Shown here one piece after another: positions 17,874-25,650 of a stretch of 64,000 nt of DNA. The notes below the pieces were generated by a model that saw nothing but the letters and a program-made list of their open reading frames with translations, ran no database searches and had not been told where the DNA came from. The DNA is from GCA-2862585 sp965661345 (GTDB lineage: Bacteria; Bacteroidota; Bacteroidia; Flavobacteriales; UBA7312). Made by a program: the position numbers and the translations under genes. The DNA is taken from NCBI GenBank assembly GCA_965661345.1, contig CBFIDK010000007.1, positions 29,252-93,251 on the forward strand, read 5' to 3'. Every line of letters begins with the position of its first letter. Position 1 is the stretch's first letter.

Positions 17874-18932
17874 TTACCCAAAATTTTTATGAATTGAATT
17901 TGTCTGCACTGCCATTCTGGCTTTGGCTGTTACAGATTGATCACTGAATTCATTTTTAAGAAATTTAAAATAGGCAGTTATGGCTATCATTCCTGCATTA
18001 TCGGTGCAATATGAGAAAGGAGGAATATAGGTGCTCCATCCATGTGATTTTTCCATTTCGGTAAGCCTTTGTCTAAGTCCAGAATTTGCCGATACGCCGC
18101 CAGCAATGGCGATTTGAGTAATAGACGTTTCTTCACTAGCTTTTACTAGCTTTTTCATGAGAATATTTATAATGCTGTGTTGAATAGAAGCGCAAATATC
18201 ATTCCTGTTTTCTGCGATAAAATTTGGGTTTTCCTTACTTTGTTTTTTTATAAAATACAAAATGCTTGTTTTAAGGCCACTAAAACTATAGTTTAATTTA
18301 TCAACTTTAGGAATTCCAAAAGTAAAGGCCGTTGGATTTCCTTCTTTAGCGTATTTATCAATCAAAGGGCCACCGGGGTATGGTAAGCCTAGTAGTTTAG
18401 CAGATTTATCAAATGCTTCACCAGCTGCGTCGTCAATAGTTTCGCCAATTAATTCAAAATCTAAGATATCATTGACTTTTACAATTTGAGTATGTCCACC
18501 AGAAACGGTTAGGCACAAAAAAGGAAATTGAGGGGGATTTCCGTTTCCGTCTTTATCTTTTATAAAGTGTGCTAAAATATGCCCTTGCATATGGTTTACG
18601 TCAATCAATGGTATGTCGTTAGCCAAAGCAAATGACTTCGCAAAGGAAACGCCCACAAGCAAAGAGCCCAAAAGCCCAGGTCCTCTGGTGAATCCAACGG
18701 CTGAAATCTCGCTTTTATCTATTCCAGATTCTTTAATTGCCTGATGAACTACTGGAATAATATTTTGCAAATGAGCTCTAGAAGCCAATTCTGGAACTAC
18801 ACCGCCGTATTTTTCGTGTACTTTTTGATTTCCTATAACATTGGATAGGATTTTACCATCTTGAATTATGGATGCGCTGGTATCGTCACAGGACGATTCA
18901 ATTGCTAATATGATTACGGATTTACTCATCAT
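17874..18932 (-). CDS. tsaD: tRNA threonylcarbamoyladenosine transferase subunit TsaD
   Basis: Transfers the threonylcarbamoyl group to A37 of tRNAs that read ANN codons, with TsaB and TsaE. ASKHA-fold motifs: AIESSCDDTSAS (about 9-20), GGVVPELASRAH, the metal-binding histidines in NHMQGHILAH, TVSGGHTQIV and AIAGGVSANSGLR. The length of 352 is typical. Two adjacent ATGs (18932 and 18929) are possible starts. It overlaps the ribBA stop by up to 11 bases, so the two are probably cotranscribed. Confidence 0.96.
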   Translation of the reverse strand: MMSKSVIILAIESSCDDTSASIIQDGKILSNVIGNQKVHEKYGGVVPELASRAHLQNIIPVVHQAIKESGIDKSEISAVGFTRGPGLLGSLLVGVSFAKSFALANDIPLIDVNHMQGHILAHFIKDKDGNGNPPQFPFLCLTVSGGHTQIVKVNDILDFELIGETIDDAAGEAFDKSAKLLGLPYPGGPLIDKYAKEGNPTAFTFGIPKVDKLNYSFSGLKTSILYFIKKQSKENPNFIAENRNDICASIQHSIINILMKKLVKASEETSITQIAIAGGVSANSGLRQRLTEMEKSHGWSTYIPPFSYCTDNAGMIAITAYFKFLKNEFSDQSVTAKARMAVQTNSIHKNFG

Positions 18933-20133
18933 CTAAATTGGGTAGTCGGTGCCCCATTTTATCTCGCTTTGTTTTTAGGTAAAAGGCGTTGTGTTCATTG
19001 GATTCAATTTCTAGAGCAATGTTTTCAACGATTTCAAGACCATAGCCTATTAGTCCTGTTCGTTTTTTTGGATTATTACTCATCAATTTAATCTTTTGAA
19101 CATTTAAGTTTCTTAAAATTTGTGCGCCAACACCGTAATCTCTGCTATCGGCTTTGAAACCTAATTCTTCGTTTGCTTCAACTGTATCTCTGCCTTGTTC
19201 TTGAAGCTTGTAGGCTTTGAGTTTATTTAGTAGGCCTATTCCTCTTCCTTCCTGATTCATGTAAACAATAACTCCTTTCCCTTCACGCTCTACCATAGCC
19301 ATGGCTGCTTCTAATTGTGGGCCACAATCGCAACGGCAAGAGCCAAAAATATCACCGGTTATGCACGATGAATGGACTCTTACTAATACAGATTCGTTTG
19401 CTTCCCACTGGCCTTTTACTAAAGCTAAATGCGTTTGGTTATTGGTTATTTGGCGAAAGGCATGAAGTTCGAAATCGCCTATTTCTGTTGGTAGGTTTAC
19501 ATCAATAAGTTTTTCGATTAAACTTTCATTATTAATCCTGTAAGCAATTAAATCTTTAATTGTCACAATCTTTAACTGATGTTTTTTGGCAATGGTTTTT
19601 AATTCAGGCATTCTTGCCATTGAGCCGTCTTCGTTCATTATTTCAACTATAACACCAGCGGGATACAAGCCTGCTAAGCGCGCCAAATCAATGGCGGCTT
19701 CAGTATGTCCTGCACGTCGTAATACGCCGCCTTTGCGTGCTTTTAATGGAAAAATATGTCCTGGTTTTCCTAATTCACTTGGTCGTGTGTTAGGGTTAAC
19801 AAGAGCTTGAATAGTTTTGGCACGATCGCTAGCCGAAATTCCAGTTGTACATCCGTGTCCAATAAGATCTACTGAAACTGTAAAGGGTGTTTCGTATTCT
19901 GCTGTATTTTTACCCACCATCAACTCAAGACCTAATTCTTCGCATCGGTCTTCAATAATTGGAGCACAAATAAGGCCACGCCCATGCGTGGCCATAAAGT
20001 TAATCATATCAGGGGTAACCATATCAGCAGCGGCAAGAAAATCACCTTCATTTTCTCTATCTTCATCGTCTACAACAATGATGATCTTACCAGCTTTGAT
20101 GTCTTCAATAGCTTCTTCTATCGTATTTAGCAT
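18922..20133 (-). CDS. ribBA: Bifunctional DHBP synthase / GTP cyclohydrolase II
   Basis: Riboflavin synthesis fusion. The N-terminal half (about 1-200) is 3,4-dihydroxy-2-butanone 4-phosphate synthase, with DDEDRENEGDF, THGRGLICAP and a C-terminal HTEAAIDLARLAG. The C-terminal half (about 205-403) is GTP cyclohydrolase II, with the zinc ligands in SSCITGDIFGSCRCDCG and the catalytic segment NQEGRGIGL. The length of 403 fits the fused family. Its own -7 box lies upstream; tsaD follows with overlap. No other rib genes are in the window. Confidence 0.97.
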   Translation of the reverse strand: MLNTIEEAIEDIKAGKIIIVVDDEDRENEGDFLAAADMVTPDMINFMATHGRGLICAPIIEDRCEELGLELMVGKNTAEYETPFTVSVDLIGHGCTTGISASDRAKTIQALVNPNTRPSELGKPGHIFPLKARKGGVLRRAGHTEAAIDLARLAGLYPAGVIVEIMNEDGSMARMPELKTIAKKHQLKIVTIKDLIAYRINNESLIEKLIDVNLPTEIGDFELHAFRQITNNQTHLALVKGQWEANESVLVRVHSSCITGDIFGSCRCDCGPQLEAAMAMVEREGKGVIVYMNQEGRGIGLLNKLKAYKLQEQGRDTVEANEELGFKADSRDYGVGAQILRNLNVQKIKLMSNNPKKRTGLIGYGLEIVENIALEIESNEHNAFYLKTKRDKMGHRLPNLDDE

Positions 20134-20150
20134 TAGGCGTTATTTTGGTG

Positions 20151-20158
20151 CAAAGATA
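20151..20158 (-). promoter_or_regulatory. -7 promoter box of ribBA
   Basis: Minus-strand TATCTTTG, exact TAnnTTTG, 17 bases before the ribBA ATG at 20133. No FMN riboswitch fold is visible in the short upstream region. Confidence 0.5.
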
Positions 20159-20190
20159 AGCTATTAAGAAGAAAATATTGCCTGTTGACC

Positions 20191-20628
20191 TTAGTCCATT
20201 TTTCGTGTCCACTTACTCGTTCTTCCGAATAGTGGAATACCAACATAACCTCTAAGATCTAAGCTGTTTTCTGAGCTTAAGGTAACCGTTCCGCTGTAGG
20301 TGTTACCGCTTTTAGGGTCGTAGATTTCACCATCATCCCATACATTGTTGCCATCGTGTTTAAAACCATACATTATAACCATACCCATTCTTGGACGCGA
20401 TTGTAATGATTCATCAGGGTTTAAATTGTCAACTTTAGGATTTCCATTTTCATCATTTGGATTTTGCATCCATACGATTTGACCTTCAAACGTATTATCT
20501 TCAGCTTCTGTAATTTTAATTACAGCATCTTTTTCTTGGTTGTACCAGTCGCCATTGATAGCATCAGACTGTGCCAAAGTAGTTAAGCTCAAAAATAATA
20601 GTCCTGTAAAAAGTGTAATTGATTTCAT
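20191..20628 (-). CDS. DUF2147 secreted protein
   Basis: A 145-residue exported protein with a signal peptide (residues 1-19, ending TTLAQ). The body matches the DUF2147 pattern: DWYNQEKDAVIKI near the start, IYDPKSGNTYSGTVTL and LDLRGYVGIPLFGRTSKWTR at the end. The family is a small periplasmic beta-barrel-like domain of unknown function. An in-frame TTG would extend the frame to 20676, but ATG 20628 puts the signal peptide at the N-terminus and is preferred. Convergence or cotranscription with neighbours is not evident. Confidence 0.85.
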   Translation of the reverse strand: MKSITLFTGLLFLSLTTLAQSDAINGDWYNQEKDAVIKITEAEDNTFEGQIVWMQNPNDENGNPKVDNLNPDESLQSRPRMGMVIMYGFKHDGNNVWDDGEIYDPKSGNTYSGTVTLSSENSLDLRGYVGIPLFGRTSKWTRKMD

Positions 20629-20682
20629 AAGATACTTGTTTTTTAGGCAAGTTAAGATTTTTATTTGAGGAAGCAATGGTAT

Positions 20683-20718
20683 AAAAAAAAGCTACCCGAG
20701 TATTTCTACTCGGGCAGC
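20683..20718 (-). terminator. Intrinsic terminator of the candidate small RNA
   Basis: Minus-strand stem GCTGCCCGAGTA / TACTCGGGTAGC, GAAA loop, then TTTTTTTT. The T-run exists only in the minus orientation. Confidence 0.85.
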
Positions 20719-20762
20719 CCCTTAAAGCCATGAAAAAACTTACTTCCCTCTCCCTAATGGGA
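20683..20762 (-). ncRNA. Candidate small RNA (~80 nt)
   Basis: On the minus strand, a TATCTTTG box at 20774-20767 is followed by about 80 bases with no coding potential and then a very strong intrinsic terminator: a 12-bp stem (20691-20702 with 20707-20718, one G-T), a GAAA tetraloop and eight T. The inner region also contains a small TCCC-ATTA-GGGA hairpin near 20750-20762. It is independent of the flanking genes: the DUF4442 gene ends at 20815 upstream of the promoter box and the DUF2147 gene begins downstream of the terminator. The transcript boundaries are inferred; no known family is recognised. Confidence 0.5.
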
Positions 20763-20766
20763 ACAA

Positions 20767-20774
20767 CAAAGATA
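20767..20774 (-). promoter_or_regulatory. -7 promoter box of the candidate small RNA
   Basis: Minus-strand TATCTTTG, exact consensus, about 5 bases before the proposed start and ~85 bases before the end of the terminator. No -33 TTG at the expected spacing. Confidence 0.45.
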
Positions 20775-20814
20775 TATAAACTTTTATTTCTGTTTTAATA
20801 AAATCGAAAAAAAT

Positions 20815-21318
20815 TTATAAATTATTTAAAGAGTAGTTATTTTTGTTTTTGATGTAGACTAATACTCTAGATTCAGCACATAATTCATCGTTTGAGTCAA
20901 ACACCTTGACTGTGTGCCAAACTTCATATTTTTCACTATTCTTCAAAACACTAATTGCATTTTCGATGTCATTTTCGGTTAGTTTAAAATCCATGTACAA
21001 ATTTGACCTCGCTGTTTTGATATAATCTATTTCAGCTTTTTTAATCCAAATGGTCATCGGAATATTTTTACTGTTAAAAATTTGCCAATACATTACCGCA
21101 TAAAAAGGATCAATTGCACTGAAAATACTTCCTCCAAATATTGACTTCTGAATGTTTTTATTCAACCATGAATAGTTAACCGTAACTCTCAGGTTTTTAA
21201 ATTCAGTATCCGCTTCAGCAATTCTAATTCTGTTAATTAGTAAAGGAGGAAACAAATTCAAATAGCGCTTTAACGCTTTGGAGCTGTATTTTCTTCTAGG
21301 TAATTTTACGTTTGACAT
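20815..21318 (-). CDS. DUF4442 (hotdog thioesterase-like) protein
   Basis: A 167-residue protein resembling the DUF4442/YiiD-type hotdog fold: LFPPLLINRIRI near the N-terminus, a GGSIFSAIDPFYAVMYW block (about 60-76) corresponding to the hotdog helix, then beta strands ending in ESRVLVYIK. Related proteins act as, or resemble, acyl-CoA thioesterases; no substrate can be inferred. Divergent from surE, with a -7 box eight bases before its ATG. Confidence 0.75.
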   Translation of the reverse strand: MSNVKLPRRKYSSKALKRYLNLFPPLLINRIRIAEADTEFKNLRVTVNYSWLNKNIQKSIFGGSIFSAIDPFYAVMYWQIFNSKNIPMTIWIKKAEIDYIKTARSNLYMDFKLTENDIENAISVLKNSEKYEVWHTVKVFDSNDELCAESRVLVYIKNKNNYSLNNL

Positions 21319-21325
21319 AGTGGCA

Positions 21326-21333
21326 CAAAAATA
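21326..21333 (-). promoter_or_regulatory. -7 promoter box of the DUF4442 gene
   Basis: Minus-strand TATTTTTG, exact TAnnTTTG; only about 7-8 bases precede the ATG at 21318. Lies back to back with the surE box (21356-21363). Confidence 0.5.
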
Positions 21334-21355
21334 GATGTTCTTTAGATTCTTTTGG

Positions 21356-21363
21356 TAATTTTG
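21356..21363 (+). promoter_or_regulatory. -7 promoter box of surE
   Basis: TAATTTTG, exact TAnnTTTG, 15 bases before the first ATG at 21379. Its presence inside the upstream TTG-initiated extension argues against that longer start. Confidence 0.5.
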
Positions 21364-21378
21364 TATGATAAACTAAAA

Positions 21379-22149
21379 ATGATGAACAAACCCTTAATAT
21401 TAGTTTCTAATGATGACGGTATTTCTGCACCTGGGATTCGTGCGTTGATAGAGGTTGTAAGAGAAATTGGAGAAGTTGTAGTTGTTGCGCCTGACGGACC
21501 ACAGTCCGGAATGGGGCATGCCATTACCTTAAACTCCACACTCAGATGTGATAAAGTTCGCATTGATGAGGGGCCTCAAACTGAATACGCTTGTTCGGGA
21601 ACGCCTGTTGACTGTGTAAAGTTAGCCGTCAGTACCATTATGGATAGAAAGCCCGATTTGTGTGTTTCTGGGATTAATCACGGTTCTAATTCATCCATTA
21701 ATGTGATATATTCTGGTACAATGTCTGCTGCGGTTGAAGGGGCATTGGAAGGAATTCCTTCGGTGGGCTTCTCACTATTGGATTATGCTCATGATGCTGA
21801 TTTTACAGCTTCTAAAGAGGTAGTCCGTAAAATAGTACACAAAGTATTAGATGAGGGGTTGCCTAAAGGCAGTTGCTTGAATGTAAATATTCCAAATTTA
21901 GCCTATGAAGACATAAATGGGTACAAGGTATGCAGACAAGCAGATGCTAATTGGGTAGAAGATTTTGATGAGAGAAAAGATCCAATGGGTAGAACGTATT
22001 ATTGGTTGACCGGTTCTTTTCAAAATTTTGATAAAGGAAATGACACGGATGAATGGGCTCTAGCCAATGGTTATGTGTCGGTTGTGCCTGTAAAGTTTGA
22101 CATTACAGCTCATGAGACCATATCATTCTTAAAAAAATGGGAATTATGA
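21379..22149 (+). CDS. surE: 5'/3'-nucleotidase SurE
   Basis: Metal-dependent nucleotidase (survival protein family) that hydrolyses nucleoside monophosphates. The metal-binding SNDDGISAPG lies near residues 9-18; GPQSGMGHAITL, CSGTPVDCV and SGINHGSNSSINVIYSGT follow in the expected order. The length of 256 is typical. Starts at 21379 (MM) or 21382 (M); a TTG further upstream overlaps the promoter and is rejected. The 3' end overlaps the next membrane-protein gene by up to 13 bases, and lpxB follows, so surE-orf-lpxB form one operon. Confidence 0.95.
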   Translation: MMNKPLILVSNDDGISAPGIRALIEVVREIGEVVVVAPDGPQSGMGHAITLNSTLRCDKVRIDEGPQTEYACSGTPVDCVKLAVSTIMDRKPDLCVSGINHGSNSSINVIYSGTMSAAVEGALEGIPSVGFSLLDYAHDADFTASKEVVRKIVHKVLDEGLPKGSCLNVNIPNLAYEDINGYKVCRQADANWVEDFDERKDPMGRTYYWLTGSFQNFDKGNDTDEWALANGYVSVVPVKFDITAHETISFLKKWEL

Positions 22150-22433
22150 TAAACGAATCTTTATTCTGGAAAGGCACTGTTTTAGGATTAATATTGCCAG
22201 TTTTAGCATTTGTAATCTATTCGAATATTAAAATGGATGGCGACATCTTTGCGCTTTATTTTCAGCTTAAAGCCTTGGGAGTGCATACCCATGTTTTGAG
22301 TCTTTGTACTTTTATTAATCTTATTCCATTTTTAATTTTTGTCAGAACAAACAGAGACAAGCCCGCACAGGGGATTTTAATGACTACCATATTATTGGCG
22401 CTTTTTATCGTAATTAATAAATTCTTATTTTGA
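22137..22433 (+). CDS. Small integral membrane protein of unknown function
   Basis: About 95-98 residues with three hydrophobic segments (approximately 10-30, 50-68 and 76-97) separated by short polar loops (NRDKPAQG before the last). No domain recognised. ATG 22137 overlaps the surE 3' end by 13 bases; ATG 22146 is the alternative. Its TGA overlaps the TTG start of lpxB (TTTGA). Tight coupling between surE and lpxB suggests a conserved genomic slot and possibly an envelope role, which is inference only. Confidence 0.75.
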   Translation: MGIMINESLFWKGTVLGLILPVLAFVIYSNIKMDGDIFALYFQLKALGVHTHVLSLCTFINLIPFLIFVRTNRDKPAQGILMTTILLALFIVINKFLF

Positions 22434-23515
22434 CAAACTATTACTTCATAGTTGGAGAGGCTTCTGGCGATTTACACGCTTCAAACCTAATTAAAGAAAT
22501 TTCAAAACTTGATGAAAACGCTTCTTTTAAAGGTTTTGGGGGAGAGCGCATGCAAAAGCAGGGCTTAGAGCTTACTTTGCATTACAGTTCTATGGCATTT
22601 ATGGGCTTTTGGGAAGTGATAAAAAACGTATCTGCCATTAGTAGAAATTTCAAACAAGCCAAAAAAGAACTTCTGGAATTCAATACAGATGTTTTGGTTT
22701 TAGTTGATTACCCAGGTTTTAATATGAGGATGGCTAGCTTTGCTAAGCGTCATGGAATAAAGGTGGTTTATTACATTACGCCACAAGTGTGGGCCTGGAA
22801 AGAATCGCGCGTAAAGAAACTAAAAAGAGACGTGGATTTACTTTTGCCAATTCTCCCTTTTGAGCAAGATTTCTTTGCAAAAAATCAAATTGAATCTACT
22901 TTCGTAGGTCATCCACTTTTAGATGCGTTTAAGGATATTGATAGTAGAAGTGTTGAGTCAGATAAACCCATAATTGCTCTTTTACCAGGTAGTAGAAAGC
23001 AAGAAATTAGCACTTCTCTACCAATAATGATGAAGCTAGTGGAATCTTTCGAAAATTATCAGTTTGTTATTGCAGGGGCACCTTCGATATCAGCGGCTTT
23101 TTACAGAAACATAACTGGAGAATCCTATATTCCAATTCTATCTAATCAGACTCATGCACTTTTGAAAGAATCGAAAGCTGCAATAGTTACTTCTGGAACA
23201 GCAACGCTAGAAGCTGCAATACTTAAAGTTCCTCAAGTGGTATGCTACAAGACCTCAGCTTTCTCCTACTTTTTCGGAAAACTTCTGGTAAAAGTAAAAT
23301 TCATTTCCCTAGTTAATTTGATTGCTAATAAAGAAGTTGTCAAAGAGCTTATTCAAAACGACTTTAACGGTGAACGATTGGTGAAAGAACTTCATTATTT
23401 GTTGGATAAGAAGAATAAAACCAAAATTATTGGCGAATACAATAAGATAATTGATGTGCTGGGAAGTGAAGGGGCTTCTTTACGTGCTGCTAAAGAGATT
23501 GTAAGCCTAAGCTAA
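22430..23515 (+). CDS. lpxB: Lipid-A-disaccharide synthase
   Basis: GT-B glycosyltransferase that joins lipid X to UDP-2,3-diacylglucosamine. Family blocks: VGEASGDLHASNL (about 8-20), FKGFGGERMQKQGL, ITPQVWAWKESRVKKLK, ILPFEQDFF, FVGHPLLDA and LLPGSRKQEI; the C-terminal TSGTATLEAA contributes to donor binding. The length of 361 is normal. The start is TTG at 22430, sharing bases with the upstream TGA; an in-frame TAA four codons earlier and the conserved N-terminus leave no ATG option. It is the next lipid A gene after lpxH to begin with TTGAC. Confidence 0.95.
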   Translation: MTNYYFIVGEASGDLHASNLIKEISKLDENASFKGFGGERMQKQGLELTLHYSSMAFMGFWEVIKNVSAISRNFKQAKKELLEFNTDVLVLVDYPGFNMRMASFAKRHGIKVVYYITPQVWAWKESRVKKLKRDVDLLLPILPFEQDFFAKNQIESTFVGHPLLDAFKDIDSRSVESDKPIIALLPGSRKQEISTSLPIMMKLVESFENYQFVIAGAPSISAAFYRNITGESYIPILSNQTHALLKESKAAIVTSGTATLEAAILKVPQVVCYKTSAFSYFFGKLLVKVKFISLVNLIANKEVVKELIQNDFNGERLVKELHYLLDKKNKTKIIGEYNKIIDVLGSEGASLRAAKEIVSLS

Positions 23516-23581
23516 CAAGATACAATCCCGTATTTTTAAATTTTACAATTTTTGGTGATATTTGATTAATCATATTTCGCC

Positions 23582-25650
23582 ATGCATTTTTGGAACTCAC
23601 TTCCTTTATTTCGACTTGTTATCCCATTTATTCTGGGAATAGTCCTTTCAAATATTGTATTTGAAGCATGGATTTATCGCCTTATTCCTTTTTTTCTGCT
23701 AGCATTAGTACTCACTCATTTTTTTATTAAGAGTTACAGATTTCGTTGGCTTTATGGTGTTTTATGCACTTGTTTACTGTTTGTGTTGGGGCTTTGTATT
23801 TTTCACTATTCATTGGAGAAAAACGACGAGCTACATTATGCAACTGTTTTGAATGAAAATAATGTTTTAGTACTAGAGTGCATAGAAGAGCCTGTAGAGA
23901 AAAAGAACAGTTTTAAAGTGCTGTCAAAAGTTATTTCGGTTAATAACAAACCTGCTATTGGTAAAGTATTAGTGTACGTAGAGAAAAATGTAGATACTCT
24001 CCGATATGGAAGTAGGATTTTAACGTCCGCTGTTCCTAATGAAATTTCACCGCCATCAAATCCTAATCAATTCGATTATAAACATTATCAAAATATTAGA
24101 GGAGTGACACACCAAGTTTATTTGTCATCTATTGATTTTACTGTTCTTAATGGGCAATGGGGAAATCCTGTCATAAAAAAAATAAATGCTTTTAGAAGTA
24201 AACTGTTGAGCAGGTTATCAAACAGTCAATTGGATAAAAATCAATTTTCTGTATGCTCTGCTTTATTATTAGGAGATAAATCCGAAATGAGCCAAGAGCT
24301 CAAGCAAATATTTAGTGAAGCCGGAGTAATACACGTCTTAGCTGTTTCTGGACTTCATGTGGGAATTATATTTCTTCTGATAAATAAGTTATTGGTATTT
24401 ATGAGTAGAACACTAGTTTTGAGAATTATAAAACTCTTGATTCTGTTACTCTGTCTTTGGTCGTATGCTTTTATTACCTCATTAAGTCCGTCAGTAATGC
24501 GAGCGGTAACCATGTTTAGTTTCATCGCTATTGCAAATGTGATGCAAAGGCAAACAAATATTTACAATACACTAGCAGCATCAGCCTTTTTATTGTTGAT
24601 ACTTGAGCCAAATATGGTTTTCGAAGTAGGTTTTCAATTGTCCTATTTAGCCGTTTAGGGATAGTTTCCATATATCCAATAATTTATCCGCTATTTGTTT
24701 TTAAATCAAAATGGACGGATACACTTTGGCAATTGATTTGCGTGTCGATAGCAGCTCAAATAGCTACTTTTCCTCTAGGAATATTTTACTTTCATCAGTT
24801 TCCAAATTATTTTTTAGTTGCTAATATTTTGGTCCTTCCATTGATACCATTTATTATATATTTCGGGCTTTCTTTTCTTTTACTTTTTGATTTTTACTTT
24901 TTAAGTGAGCCAATTTTATTAATTCTATCATTTATTCTCGATAATTTGTTTTTGATATTGAGTGCTATTCAACAGTTGCCCCATACCATATCTTCCTTTT
25001 TATACTTACATTTTTACGAAGTGCTTTTAATATACCTTGCCATTGGCTTTAGTATACTTTCATATCATTTCAAAAAGACATTGTATTTGGTCTATTCATT
25101 AGTCTGTTTTTTGCTCTTACAGTTGATGCATTGGAATGACATGGAAATTAGAGAAAATAGGTCGCAAATAATATTTTATTCGGTAAACAAACACAGTGTA
25201 TTTGGTATTGTGGAAAGCGATGCAGGCTTTTTCATGGCCAATAGCGATTTTATAAAAAATAAATCCAGTCAACAATTTAACTTGTTCAACCATTGGTCGT
25301 ATTTAGGTTTGGATAAACCTTCGCTAATAGACTTAGATTCCAATTTCCAACATCAATTCATTTGGAAAGAAGATTGTCATATTCAATTGGGAAATAAAAA
25401 AATGGTTTTAGTGAATGAAAATTTTAGTTTGAAACGGTATGAAAACCCAATTGAAGTGGATTATTGCTTAATTTCAGACTATTTCCCTATTGACAAACTT
25501 CTGATAAGTTATAGTCCAAAAACAGTAATAATTGATTCAAGTTTACCGTATTATAAAGCTGATAAATTAGAAATGGAAAGCAAAGACTTAAACTTGAATT
25601 ATTACAATTTGAAAACTAATAATGCCCTGTTAGTTGATTTGAATGATTAA
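23582..25650 (+). pseudogene. comEC: comEC/rec2 family channel protein, interrupted by a 1-nt frameshift
   Basis: ComEC/Rec2 DNA-uptake channel (inner membrane), about 689 residues if the frame is restored. The first frame (23582-24658) has the N-terminal TM and DUF4131 region and the start of the Competence domain (VIHVLAVSGLHVGIIF near 256-271; LSPSVMRA; FEVGFQLSYLAV) and ends in TAG. Reading from 24655 in the shifted frame continues the family sequence without a gap (LGIVSIYP ... AAQIATFPLGIFYFHQFPNYF) to 25650. One T appears to be missing in GCCGTTTAGGG. No metallo-beta-lactamase domain follows, as is common in this phylum. It may be a true mutation or a sequencing indel; there is no slippery heptamer. 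It converges on ftcD with a shared TTAA. Confidence 0.88.

Noticed and set aside
20730..20798. 22-codon plus-strand ORF (ATG at 20730) in the small-RNA region
   Set aside because: No recognisable feature beyond a few lysines and a short hydrophobic end; the minus-strand promoter/terminator pair explains the sequence better.
21352..21378. TTG-initiated extension of surE
   Set aside because: It overlaps the TAATTTTG promoter box, and SurE family proteins begin at the ATG next to the conserved SNDDG block.
24653..24658. Programmed -1 frameshift in comEC
   Set aside because: The zero-frame codons before the stop (GCC GTT) do not allow re-pairing in the -1 frame and no downstream hairpin or pseudoknot is evident.
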